Origin: Pleurotus djamor
Lineage: Eukaryota; Basidiomycota; Agaricomycetes; Agaricales; Pleurotaceae
DNA length: 64,000 nt
Assembly (NCBI GenBank): GCA_029747585.1
Contig: JAPEVF010000006.1
Span: 124,001 to 188,000 of the forward strand
Reading direction: 5' to 3'
Made by a program: the position numbers and the translations under genes. How positions within the stretch are numbered: position 1 is the first letter of the stretch; every line of letters starts with the position of its first letter. This document shows, piece after piece, positions 38,780 to 50,395 of the stretch. The notes under the pieces are model-generated. The model was given only the letters and a program-made list of their open reading frames with translations. It was not told the origin of the DNA and did not search any database.

Positions 38780-41007
38780 ATGGCGACAATGCACGACGAC
38801 TCGCCTACTGATCTAACGGGTTCTGTGGTTCGACAAGGACTGTATCCAGCTGCGCATGGAGGTTTCTCGGATATATGGATAGGCAGCTGGGAAACTGGAG
38901 GAGAAACTGGGGGATTTCAAGGCCCGTTCACGAAGAAGGTACGTTCCAAGTAACACGAACTCTTGGGAGGATCACAGGCACTCACTCATCGTCATTCGTA
39001 AACCACCGACAAATACACAGCTGGCTATAAAAGTCTTGCGACCGCATTGCTACGATGACGAAGCTGAGAGGAAAAAAGTTGACAAGGTGATGACGTTCTT
39101 CATTATGACAGTTCAACAAGAGAAAGTCTCATCTCATCACGTCCCGTACTATCTTTCTAGCGATTACGACGTGAACTCTGCGTATGGAAGCCTCTACAGC
39201 ATGCCAACATAGTGCCTCTGTATGGTACGGTGTCTGGTTATGGCCCGTACCTATCAATGGTTTCCCCTTGGATGGACAACGGGAACCTGAATAGTTATTT
39301 GCAGCAACATTCTACCGCCCTGACCCTGGCCGCGAGATTCAAGCTTGTACGTCTTTGTCTTCTTCGTCGTTTCACGCAGAAGAGAGAGTTGATGTCGGTA
39401 TTATGCTAGTTATGCGACATATCCTCAGGCCTGCAATATCGTGAGTTACTCGTCCGTCGATTCCTCCTTCCACCAATATGAGACCACTTGGTGTCAGTCC
39501 ACCAACGGAACATCATCCACGGTGATCTCACTGGGGTGCGTATCTACCTATCTANTCNTANTTTTACCCCGCATTCCATCTCACCCTTAACCCCCCTCGT
39601 CAAACCCCTTATCCATTTATTCAGGCAAACGTTTTGATCTCAGACGACGGCAGGGCCTGTCTTGGGGACTTTGGCATGTCCAAGATCATCGCAGAATTCC
39701 AAGGATCCTCACACATGACCACTTCGATACACACCAACCTACGATGGTCAGCACCAGAGGCATGCGGCATCGATTCAGATCCTTCTGTGACCTTCTTCAC
39801 CGATGTCTATTCTTTCGGAAGTGTCATGTTACAGGTCCGTTGCCCCTTCATTTACACACTCCTCCACAATTGGTTTTAGGGATTTATCTAATGAATTCCG
39901 TTTGTTCCTGGATCGTGTATTAACAGGTATTGTCGGGGCGTATTCCGTACCATTACCTCAAGTACGAACCACAAGTTCTACGGTGCCTCGTCAACCATAT
40001 ACGCCCACAAAGGCCAGCGGAGAACGTAACCGACATCTATTGGGGTTTCATCCAACGTTGCTGGGTGGACAACCCCAGAGCACGGCCGGGCGTATCCGAA
40101 ATCCTCGCTGCAATCACCTACTTCCACCATAATCTCCTGGACAGACCTACCTTATCTCCTTCGAGTTCCTGGATTGGTTCAGAAAACCTTGGAATACCGC
40201 GCAGCGTGGTCGTGCCGATGGCTCAAAATATCAATGCTAATACCAATACCTTGTTGCAGGTTGCTCAGGGCCAGGATTCGGCGTCACGCTCATACCACGA
40301 TGCAGCTGTTGAGCCTGTTTGGGCTGTATCCCCTAGGGTCTTGCTGGTGGACGACGACGCAGTGGTCCAGAAGCTTAGTACGAGGCTTCTCAGGATATTT
40401 GGGTGTATCATTGACAGTGCGACCGATGGGGCTGCTGCGGTGGACAAGATGAATAATGCTATTTACGATCTGGTTTTCATGGTACGTTATTCATTGAACG
40501 CTAATTTTGCACCGTTCTTCTTCACCCTACTAATTCAACCGTTGGCGTTTCAAAGGATATCATGATGCCGAAACTCGATGGGGTGTCAGCAACCTGTCTG
40601 ATCAGAAAATTCGACACGCTTACACCAATAATATCGATGACGAGTAACTCCAACAACGCAGACGTTCTAATTTACTATGGCTCAGGTGTGCGCTTTCTCG
40701 CATATAGTGAATGCGAGCTCACCCACATAGCATAGGTATGAATGATGTCCTGAGCAAGCCGTTTGACAAGGGACGCGTGTTGACAATCCTTGAGGTAAGT
40801 TGAAATGATTCATCCAAGTCCGTCGGGGTTTTATAATTAGATGGTGCCCTCCAGAAGCATCTGGTACACCTCAAGGCAATGCAGGGACTATCAGCTTCGT
40901 CCACATCATGTTCGTTTGCCCCCCCCTTGCTCGCCATTACCTACCATCCATACTGCGTCCGGACCTGGAGTTCAAGTTCATACGGACTTTCAAGGTTTGA
41001 TAGATAG
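38780..41007 (+). CDS. TKL-type protein kinase fused to a SKN7-like receiver domain
   Basis: The protein has about 530 residues. The kinase part has a glycine-rich loop (AHGGFSDIWIG), the ATP-binding Lys in LAIKVLRPH, a C-helix Glu in RLRRELCVWKPL, the catalytic loop IIHGDLTGANVLI (HGD instead of HRD, usual in mushroom TKL kinases), the metal-binding LGDFGMSK, the RWSAPEA segment and DVYSFGSVMLQ. It looks catalytically intact. Exon 39927-40481 then runs without interruption from the kinase C lobe (VLSGRIPYHYLKYEPQV; RPGVSEILAAITYFHHN) through a roughly 60-residue linker into a receiver ([19 protein letters not shown]). The receiver continues in exons 40556-40685, 40736-40794 and 40855-41007 with phospho-Asp in MDIMMPKLDG, MTSNS and SKPF. 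All receiver active-site residues are kept. It resembles the SKN7 receiver next door in sequence and intron structure. The tail after LKAMQ is uncertain because of an 8-C run at 40919-40926. N bases near 39555-39561 lie in an intron. Confidence 0.85.
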
Positions 41008-41267
41008 ATGTTTGTCTATCTCCGCATCAGCTCCATCCCCTACTACCCCGGAGGTCGCTACGAATAGACCGAGCTTCCCTCAACGACTCGGCATCAGGTA
41101 TCGGCGGTTTACTTCCTCAATCGGGGCGAGGCTCTCTCGTAAATCATAAAGCGTAATGAGGTTCCTCCAATCTATGTATAATCAATTGTCTTCGCCCATG
41201 TAACACGTGTATGTAGTATGTAGTAGTCTTGTCGACGATGTAATATATTATGTGTCTAATTAGCCAG

Positions 41268-44035
41268 TCATTGAGGTCCCAACTTCTCTTTCTTCAAAGC
41301 TATCTCATCTCGTAACATGGCAATGCGAGTGTCTAGCCTCGAAGACAAATCGATGGTACTGGTGGCGAGAGCGAAGGCCTGATCAAGCTTCTGGCTGGCC
41401 TTGTCTAGTGCGATGAACCAGTCCCTTCGGAGAGCTTGAGGATCTTCCGAGCCCGCCTTTTCTCGTGCCTCGACTTCCTTCAAGTCCAGCACAGCCAGCT
41501 CGTACGTCGCTACTCCGGGAATCCAGGTGCTGACTTGAATATCACTTTGTCGGCTGAGAGCATCAAGGAGGAAGGCACGCGAGGGTTCAAATTGATGTGC
41601 GGTTCGGTGATTGATTCCCAAGAGTAAAGAACGCAGAGATAGCTCATCAGGTGTGTCGAGGTGTATGACTGTCGAGGTTGTGTTGGAAGGAACGATCAAA
41701 GGGCTGCTGACTATCGAGGGCGGTGTGAGGGCGGCCCATTCGCTGATGTGGGCTTCAGCAATTTCCTTGCTAACTCGAGCATGGGTGTTCCAGACTGCAA
41801 GGATTCTCGGTCAACGTGTCCATCGTGAATAGTAAAGAGAACTTACAGATACCAAGCTCTAGTACAATCGGTTGCTTAACACGTATGCTTGCTAAGTGGG
41901 AGCTACTAAGACTCACCTTCAGCGGGACTAATGTCGATCACGCTGGCATACTTTTCGGGAGGCCCACCTTTCCTACTCTGCTTTGATTTGTAGAAATCGA
42001 CTATTCGTATTTAAGGGGAGGTTTCAAGACAGAAAATNAAAAAAAAGACAAACGTTTCTTCTTGATCAACACCTCTGTGGGAAGTTCTTTTCCGTTGATT
42101 TTTCGTTGGCTGACTAGAGCAGGGATAGCGTCAAGGAGCTCCTGAGCCTTTTCCCGGTTCCCCAAAGAGATATAGCAGCCTAGAACGAATCGTGAGATCG
42201 ACACAGGAACGCGATGGAGGAGACCGACCTGCGGCACTGAAATAGTAAGTGGCGTGACTCCTATTGGTAATGATCAGGGGTGTCCAGGGGGTAAATTAAA
42301 GGAAAGGAAGGACCAGCTGTTCAACTCAGTGAGCCGCAAGAATGAGTCGGCGGCTTCTTGGTATCGTCTTTGGCTAAGTAACGTCCAAGAGAGTTCAAAT
42401 ACCAGCTACATTAGCGGGCATTAGTCAACAGAATGCCAGTTAGCTGAATGCAACGCATACCAGTGTATCAGCCTGTGCAAAAGAGAATGGTCGCTCAGGG
42501 CCAAGGCCATCCTGGAGGACACGGATGGCAGCCTCAGCGTCATGAGTCATTCGGAGAATCTTTGCCTATATTCCCATTTAATACCGAGCTATGAATAGAA
42601 CAAAGCAGGCGTACGCGGTTCAGTATCCAAAGGGCACCAGTGGGGTATTTCGGCTCGATCCTGTGCGAATATTAGACACCGTCTAAGGAAAGAAAAAATG
42701 TAACGTACTTTTCGACGATTGCTCGGTATTGTTTGACAATATGCGCTTCGTCGGCTTGATATCCAGATAACAGCAATACAACGCCGTAGTAAGTCATCAA
42801 GACGAGCCTGAGAAGAATTAGAGGCGTGTTTGGGAAGCAACTGATAACGTACCCAGCGAAGATAGAGTGAACGTCTGACTTTGCAGCAGCGACTGCGAGA
42901 GCCTGAAGGGCTACCTTCCTGTCATGTTTGAAGCCAAACCACCCAACTACGCTCCTTTAGGATATCCTGGAAATTAGACATAGGTAGGGTGAACCGGAGA
43001 ACTCACTGAACCTTCTTAGGGAGAAGTGAAAACACGAGGTTGAATAAACCATATCCTGAGTATTTTTTAACAATCAATCGCTACGATGTTTCTATGTCCT
43101 CTTACGACTTACCAAAGGCCGTTCCAGAAATGATCATTTCTTCAACGGGACCAGAAGGCCCTATGTTTGGGATAGCATGTCCGGACGGAACGCTCAGAGT
43201 GGACCCGCCAGGACGCGTCCATCGACCGAAGAAGCTTGAACCTCGGTTGATTGTCGATAAATTCGGGTTTGACGCATTACGCGAGATAGCGGGTGTGGCG
43301 GATGGAGTAGAGTAGTCATCCAAGCCATTGGGGAAAACGGTCTTATACAACCTAGAGCGAGTCAGCGTAGGGACATGGAGGGTCAATGAATGCCCCACTT
43401 GGTGAACTTGCCATGCGCACTGGAGATGGCCATTAGTTGCTAAGACAGTGACAAAAATTCCATATATGCTCGCCTATTTAGAGAATAACTGCGTTGAATG
43501 ATGAAATCGTTAACACTCAGGTTGACTTGGGGTAATGAGTGACACTCACAGGCATTGAAGATATCCCACGTAAGATTCGCTATCATGGTACAAATTGGGT
43601 ATTGGTAAAGTAGAGGGATATGCTGCGGAGACCGACCTCAGCGCGTGCGTGAGCCCAAGCAAAATGATGGCATCGGCATTCATGATTTCCCATTCTGTTC
43701 CAGGTGGGTAGCAAGAGGCTGACGGGGATTTGGCGGTCTTAATCAAGTTCTTGGACTCTGCCTCAGCATTCGTTAAGCAACGCGACGCTTCCGTCATAAG
43801 GGCAGGCTAATAGGTTGAGATTTCTATCAGCCTAACGGTTCTGTACATAGAGAACTATTCATACCTCCATGCCCAGTGCCGCCTGGAGGAAGGCACAAAC
43901 ACCCAAGCCCATCCAATGGAAAGGAGTGCTGTCTGCAGCAAACTCCTTTCGGGCGCCGACGATATCATTAGAAAATAAGCAGTCAAATCCCTTTGAAGCG
44001 TCTTTGAGGGCAGCGTCGTTTGGGTGTTCTGCCAT
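41268..44035 (-). CDS. IML2: IML2/TTC39-like tetratricopeptide repeat protein
   Basis: Yeast Iml2 and animal TTC39 proteins are TPR proteins linked to mitochondrial outer membrane, lipid-droplet and inclusion-body clearance functions. The start [20 protein letters not shown] followed by [20 protein letters not shown] is the typical N-terminal block. A Ser-rich insertion follows ([20 protein letters not shown]), then TPR-like helices: [77 protein letters not shown]. The C-terminal helices end [15 protein letters not shown]. About ten introns interrupt the gene. The start at 44035 is favoured over an in-frame ATG 36 nt upstream. It is divergent from the ARMC8-like gene with 155 bp between them. 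Confidence 0.78.
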
Positions 44036-44190
44036 GGTCGCAAGGAAGGACGTTCGAGAGAGAGACAACACGAAGGACTGGAGTAAGTGGATGTGTGTCC
44101 GTGTTTAGGCTGCGCGCGAATACATTTACGCGACACCCCCAGCAGGGACGCGTGATCGTCGGCTTTCCCACCTCCCGCATTGGCATCATC

Positions 44191-46989
44191 ATGACCATCG
44201 AGACGCTCAACCTCTCCTCGCTGAAGCAGGTCAAAAACACAGTCATAGGCAATCCGTCGGCCAAGGCTGCTCTCGCTGGCAACCAAGGACTCATCCAGAG
44301 GTGCATCAGTGCCATTCAATCAGCCATCTCACCAAACTTCTAAACTCAATGCAAGTCTCGTTCATTGCCTCAACCAGCCTGCTCCGCCGCCAGGAAACGA
44401 TCTCCAGGCCTCACAAACTAACGTACGGATAGAGGCCGCCCACGTATTATCATCGTTGTCATACGGTATGATCCCAAGCTCTATATATTTTGCGCAGGTA
44501 TGCTGATCCGTCGGCGTAGGTTCACAGAATGCGGTCGCCAGCCTCCTCAATGCAAACGCCATGCAAGCATGCTTGCTCGCAATGTCTCAATTTACGCCGC
44601 AGGATCCGCTCAACCTCAAAGCTGCCTTTACACGCTGTCTTCGGTCGTTAGCTGTTGCTGTGTCAGATGTCGTAGGCCCGTCGCAATGGGGTCTTCGTCA
44701 CGAAGGATCGGCCATACGCCATGAAGCCATCGAAGCTTTGGACTACTTATTCAACGTGTGTGCCTGATATACTTCCTATTCCCTCATGCAAACCTTACAT
44801 TCCGTGTCCGTGCAGATCAACTCCTTGGACGTTTACTTGCCTCTTTTAGATTCCACCCCGCAATTGAGTATCTCGATCGCTCAACTCATATCATCTGCTG
44901 TGCGAACTCCAGAACATAGAAATATCATCACAGAGTGGCTACCTCCATCGGATCGAATGAAGGAAAGCAAAGGGAAAAGAGGATGGGAAAAGCCTACTGC
45001 TGTCAACTCAAATGCACCCAGTAGACAAGGTGGTTGGGTTGCCCGGAGTTTGACGGCTTTGCTTCGTAGTCGAGATAGCAAAGTACCTCTATCATTCTCA
45101 TCCCTACGAGAATTATTCTAACTCTCAAATTCAGCTCCAAGAGGCCACATTATATGCATTAGCATCGCTGGCGAAAGACAATGATAAAGTCGCCGTCTTG
45201 TTGAGCAAGGTCGTTCCTGACCGCAATCGTGAGTCTTTGATTGAGGATGGTTGTCACTTATGCTCACGAACTACAGTGCCGTCACCTTTTTCTACTGTGT
45301 TGTCCCTTGTCAAATCTCGATCCACCGACGTACAGTTAGCGGCCTGTTTATGGTGTGTTAACCCTTCATAATAAAATATGGCCCTTCTCATACTTTATAG
45401 CGCGACACACGTCATTCGGGCTTCGTCGTCTCCACACGCATTTCCCGGCGACGAACTGTATATTCGAAATATACTCAGCGTTTTGAATCGCATGATATCG
45501 TCGACCTCCGACTCACCGTTGACGAGGGGTAGGGCCTGTTTCGTTCTTTGTGAGTTGCGTCCATCTTCATCATGTCTGACTACTGATTACAAAAAGACAA
45601 TCTAATCTCTGACGACACGAATCTTTGTCAATTCGCTCAGGAAAGAGGTTCGCTAGAGAAGTTGATTGCAGTCGTGCAGAATATCACGCCGCTGGAACCT
45701 CCTCCGGAATGGGATGAGGATGAACCCGAGAGTTTGTCTTCTCTACGAGAGGTACATCTGTCCGTCTCTCGCATGAAAGGTTCCTGACACGCTGTAGGCT
45801 GCCCTCGTCGCTCTAGCAGCAATCTCTCTATTCGACGACGATATAAGGCGAAAGATCACAGATGACTTCCAACTCCTCCCTTACATTCATGTCTGCATAT
45901 CGCATCGTCATGTCGGTGTCCGATATGCTGCATGTCAGTGCATTCGGGCTCTCTCGCGATCAGTCTCCGTCATGCGGACAACTCTCTATGATAGTGATCT
46001 CGGGCTGAAGATGCTTGAAATTTTGATGAAAGATGACGAGGACAGACGGGTCACGAGCGCTGCTTTGGCCGCGGTTTGCAATCTGTTGATCGATTTCTCC
46101 CCGTTGCGTCAGGTAAGTCTGCAGTTGTCCCTACGTTTACATGCTGATTTGAATGGTATCACAGCAACTGCTTGACCGAAGCGTACTTCCGCGGCTTGTC
46201 CAGTTGCTAAACTCAGAAGACCCGAATCTTCGATTAAGTGCCCTATGGGCCTTCAAAAATCTGGTTTTGAAGACAAGCTTATCGACGAAGATAGAAATCA
46301 TGAGCCATTTTGGCTGGGCTACACTGGTCAAGTAGGTGTCCATGAAGTTACGCCGTGCTTTTCGCATCATCTGAGTGGAATATATAGATTACTATCAAGC
46401 GACAATCATGACACACAGGAACAGGCCTTCAATGTTCTACGGAATCTCGCAGAGGATGAAGCTGGGATCGACCTCATATTCCGAGAAATGAACAAAGACG
46501 TTCTGCTGGACACAATAAATGACTGTATGAGTTCATCTGACCCGGCTATGGAAAATGTTGTGCTTCACGTGCGTAAACATTGCTCACCTATGGGCGTCGG
46601 GCTGAATTCTGAGCTTTTAGGCTGTTTGTTCTCTAAAGAACCTGTTCAACGGAAGCGATCACCATCAACTTACGATTGCCTCTCATCCAAACGTGCTGAG
46701 GTCATTGCGGCAATGCCTTGCACACACGAAGGCTGAAATTCGTCGGCCTGCCGTTGATTGTATATTAGAAATCGCGCGTTCATCCGCTGCAAATCGGAAG
46801 GAGATCATCGACGCAGGGATAGTCATGACACTGCGGCACATCTGTGAATGGACAGGAGGAGTACCTGTCAGTCCGAGTGGAGGTCGCACATCGTTGCATC
46901 CTGTTATCGAAGACGACAAATTTGTCGTTGAGCTCGCTCGCCAGGCCTTGCAAGCGTTGGAACATACGGGAAGTGTATCATCGATATGA
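44191..46989 (+). CDS. GID5: Armadillo-repeat protein, ARMC8/Vid28 (Gid5)-like
   Basis: The protein is an armadillo solenoid over its whole length. Repeat-like segments include IQRCISAIQ, RIEAAHVLSSLSYG, LNLKAAFTRCLRSLAVAVSD, EAIEALDYLF, LQEATLYALASLAKDNDKVA, EAALVALAAISLFDDDIRRK, SAALAAVCNLLIDFSPLR, LRLSALWAFKNLVLK, QAFNVLRNLAEDEAGIDLIF and HASFVLANLANGEQHQL. The HFGWATLVKLLSSDNHDTQE block and the order of repeats fit ARMC8/Vid28, the scaffold and substrate-receptor-binding subunit of the GID/CTLH ubiquitin ligase that degrades gluconeogenic enzymes in yeast. Roughly a dozen introns interrupt it. Other ARM proteins cannot be fully excluded without a search. Confidence 0.72.
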
Positions 46990-47219
46990 TAATAATATGT
47001 AATATTCAGCGTTGTGGATGGGCTCATGTGTGTAGTAGTAGTAATCTTACGCCGGCCAACCGAAAAAACAGCGAGAACTCGGTGTGACGCGACGTGTCAA
47101 AAGTTCACACGGCTAACCCCAAACCGCGATATTTTTTGTGGTCAGGTTCAGCGCCCCAACCTTCCTCCCCGAAATCATCCTTCTTTCCTTCCTCCCTCCA
47201 TCACCTCCATCATCCAGAC

Positions 47220-48790
47220 ATGGCTTCATTGGCACGAGTACGGGTACCAAGGCGTCTGGTCAGTCTTTTCATGGCGAACAAGTGGAATTTGCCTCACGTG
47301 TTTAGCAGCCTTTCGCAGTACGCGCTATCCAAACCTCTGCAGATACGACGGAGTTACACCACTCCCCGTCGGACCCATCTCAGCCATTGACCGTGAAGCT
47401 TCATCAGGATTCCTTCCGTTCATATCAATGCGACACGCCGGACTTGGAGGTGCAGGTCACCAAAGACGACCTTTTGACGATGTACAAGCAAATGCAGACC
47501 ATGCGTCGCATGGAAATGGCGGCAGATGCTTTGTACAAAGCTAAAATGATTCGGGGCTTCTGTCACTTGGCTATTGGTCAGGTTAGTCGTCTTTTTTCTT
47601 GGTTTCATTTGAGGATGTCTCATCAATATTCCGCTGTAGGAAGCCGTATCTGTCGGTCTGGAGCAAGGCATAACGCCTACGGACAAGGTCATCACTGCCT
47701 ACCGGTGTCATCCTTTCGCTGTCCTTCGTGGTGGTACGATAAAGGGTGTTATCGGCGAGCTCCTCGGACGTCAGGCTGGCATGTCGAACGGCAAGGGTGG
47801 TTCAATGCACATCTTCACGCCAACCTTCTTTGGTGGTAACGGTATCGTCGGTGCCCAAGTACCCGTTGGTGCTGGTATTGCCTTTGCCGAAAAATACCTG
47901 GAGAGACCGAATGCGACGTTTGCTATGTACGGTGATGGTGCTAGTAACCAAGGTCAGGTCTTCGAGGCTTTCAACATGGTAAGCGATGACATACCGTCGT
48001 ATACACGAACGTCATGACTCACGGTGATTGTAGGCCAAGCTTTGGAATCTCCCTTGCGTGTTCGTCTGTGAGAACAACAAGTATGGTATGGGCACGTCTG
48101 CCGAACGCAGCTCCTCAAATACGGAATATTTCACCCGTGGTGACAAAATTCCTGGCATCCAGGTTATTCCCTTCCATTCGTATTCCGCCAAGCTTCTTCT
48201 AATTCAGCGATAGGCAAATGGCATGGACATCATTGCCGTCCGTCAAGCTGTCCAATACGCCAGAAAATGGACTGTTGAAGATAAGAAGGGACCCTTGCTC
48301 CTAGAGTTTGTTACGTACCGCTATGGTGGACACTCGTGGGTGGTAGTTTTATTTACATATCCACTGAGCCTCATGTTTTGTGCAGGATGTCCGATCCTGG
48401 AACCACTTACCGTACACGTGAAGAAGTTCAAAGGATGCGAAGCACTCAAGACCCCATCCGTGGCCTGCAGCGTTACATCGAAGAATGGGGTGTAGCCTCC
48501 GAGCAAGAGCTTAAGGTTGGCTACTCTATCTTTCATGACCGATGTTCGGTTTGCTCACTCCCGCTATTAGCAACTTGACAAGGAAGCGAAGGCCGAAGTT
48601 GATCAGGCCGTCGAAGAAGCTAAGGCTTCGCCCGAACCCTTGACCAAGGATCTTTGGACCGACATCTACTACAAGGGTACTGAGCCACCCTTCATGAGAG
48701 GCCGCGAACGCGAGGAGGTGAGGCATTATCTTGTCTCCCTTTGTCAGGCAAACATCAGCTGACTTGTTTCTTCAGGTTCACCACTACTGA
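47220..48790 (+). CDS. PDA1: Pyruvate dehydrogenase E1 component subunit alpha, mitochondrial
   Basis: E1 alpha, with E1 beta, decarboxylates pyruvate using thiamine diphosphate. The first exon [13 protein letters not shown] joins, after an intron, to [16 protein letters not shown], a typical Arg-rich mitochondrial presequence. Conserved blocks follow: [68 protein letters not shown] and [18 protein letters not shown]. The ThDP-binding motif is [15 protein letters not shown]. The phosphorylation loop is [18 protein letters not shown], split by an intron. The protein ends EEVHHY. The small final exon (GTTCACCACTACTGA) is essential; without it the frame would end RHY at a false stop. Confidence 0.94.
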
Positions 48791-49035
48791 TTTGTTCTTC
48801 GTTCTTACATGCTATCGCATTATTCCCCTCTAGATCCGATACTATTTTCGCTGGATATTAATAGACGCTTACCCTTTTGCTATGTTGACTAGATTGTTGT
48901 TTGCACTTCCTGCCAATGACCTCGTTATCAATCTTCGGGGGCTTCTCATTGGTTCCGTGTCTTCAGGGATCTGCTCTCGCACCTGGGCCTGAAGGGAGGT
49001 GAGTAGTGAACGTCGATTTTGGTGTCAATGACTTC

Positions 49036-49060
49036 GTTATCTCTCTGCCAAGGAGATAAC
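49036..49060. promoter_or_regulatory. Inverted pair of GATAA sites upstream of the GNAT gene
   Basis: GTTATCTC (49036-49043) and GAGATAAC (49053-49060) form a perfect 8-bp inverted repeat with a 9-nt spacer. Each arm contains GATAA, the core site of fungal GATA factors. A further GTTATC lies near 48926. Such pairs upstream of a gene often bind GATA regulators of nitrogen or iron metabolism. Binding is inferred, not shown. Confidence 0.4.
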
Positions 49061-49176
49061 GTTGCGGAGCTTCCATGCCACACAGGACTAACCATAAGCG
49101 CCAGTGGTGAACGGTCTTCTACCGAATAGACTTCACCCATGACTACTGTCTCCCTGGGATACTCTAATCTTCCCCA

Positions 49177-49184
49177 TATATAAG
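49177..49184 (+). promoter_or_regulatory. TATA box of the GNAT gene
   Basis: TATATAAG lies 63 bp before the ATG at 49248. The sequence and distance are both good for a fungal TATA box with a short leader, and suggest a regulated promoter. Confidence 0.55.
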
Positions 49185-49247
49185 TGCTGGGAGGAAGAGC
49201 CCATCACATCCAACTTCAGCCCAACTCACCTTCACTTCCACATCATC

Positions 49248-50254
49248 ATGGCGTTCATCCTACGTGAAATACCTAATCCTACAGGTATCGTTGATACACG
49301 CCTGTTCTCTATCCCGAGGGCCTTCCTTACTCCTTCCACAATATGCAGAGGCTCAGCTTATGGAATTGTCGAGTATGGCTGCAGCTGCTTTCGAAGGTGG
49401 TCAGTATCATCGTAGTGCCTTCACAAGGCCTATGAGGGTATTAGCTCCTTTGCTCACACGTTGCCCATTCCTAGACTCATTCTTGTTGGCGGCCGTTGGC
49501 AACGACCCTACTTTGAATGTTTCTTATCACCGCGCACAGATGATTGCTGCCGCAATTGCTGGCAAAATCGTCGTGGCGGAGGATCTGGCTGACCGAAGTA
49601 TAATCGGCGGTAAGTCTATCCTCAGCAGTATAGCCAGCCTTGACTGATGTTCACAAGTCGCGCTCTGGTTTCCCCCTGGTAGCACTATGTTTGCAAGGTG
49701 ACCTCAGTGCCCAGACACGCCCCGAAACTGATATTCTCCACCGAACAGCGAGGAGCAAGATCGGATTGCCTTTCAACCTTTCCTGAAACGGTGTCCTCCA
49801 AGTATTCAGTCTTGGTGGAATGATCATGTGGGGACCCTTTCATCAGCCTTTCTCTCTCCGAGTCTCCGCACCACTCATTCATAATTCAGTTCCTTGTGGA
49901 GCACCCTAAGTCATGTCAAAGGATGTTTGGTCGACATTTGCTCAATAAGGCGTGGCAGCTTGAATTAGTGGCCATTGCTCCCGGCCATCAAGGCCAGGGT
50001 ATTGGTTCTGCTCTTGTTCGCGATGGTCAGCAGCGTATCGCGCAGAGGAAGCTAATCTACCTTGACACCCAAACGGAGCAGAACGTAAGTGCTAAGTCAG
50101 CTCCATCACCTCATGTTCTCTTACAACATCAATCAAATAGGTGAAGTTCTACCAGCGCCTTGGTTTTGTTCTTCGCGGCCGTTACGAATTCAACAGTAGT
50201 AGTAGCGGCATGTTTCCTTTGTTCTGCATGACTGCTGCTAAGGTTTCTGTGTGA
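49248..50254 (+). CDS. GNAT-family N-acetyltransferase
   Basis: The start MAFILREIPNPT is followed, after introns, by YAEAQLMELSSMAAAAFEG, the helix YHRAQMIAAAIAGKIVVAED and a segment with VALWFPPGSTMF. The acetyl-CoA binding motif A is LELVAIAPGHQGQGIGSAL (QGQGIGS), and the next strand is LIYLDTQTEQN, then VKFYQRLGFVLRGRYEF, a classic GNAT C-terminal end. Members of this mushroom group resemble the small-molecule acetyltransferases induced under nitrogen or toxin stress. The substrate is unknown. TGA is at 50252-50254. The exon before VALWF and the donor after SIIG are of normal type. Confidence 0.78.
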
Positions 50255-50395
50255 TGATACCCCGGGTTTTTCTTGTCAATGTATTTGTATCGAGTTGCAT
50301 TGCCCACACATGTGTATTTTTCTCTGACGTTTATGTGTATATTTCCATACCAATCTTACATATATGCAATCATGCAACATGAGATCACATTGAAC

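Larger units (their letters stand above)
48791..49247. other. Intergenic region upstream of the GNAT gene
   Basis: These 457 bp separate two tandem genes. Besides the PDA1 3' UTR they hold a strong TATA box and an inverted pair of GATAA sites, described separately. No coding signal was found. Confidence 0.5.

Noticed and set aside
39927..40481. Idea that the kinase and the receiver are two neighbouring genes
   Set aside because: The kinase C lobe, linker and receiver start are in one uninterrupted exon and one frame.
48721..48741. In-frame stop shortly after GREREEV in PDA1 taken as the true end
   Set aside because: A normal intron here leads to a tiny last exon restoring the conserved ending EEVHHY.
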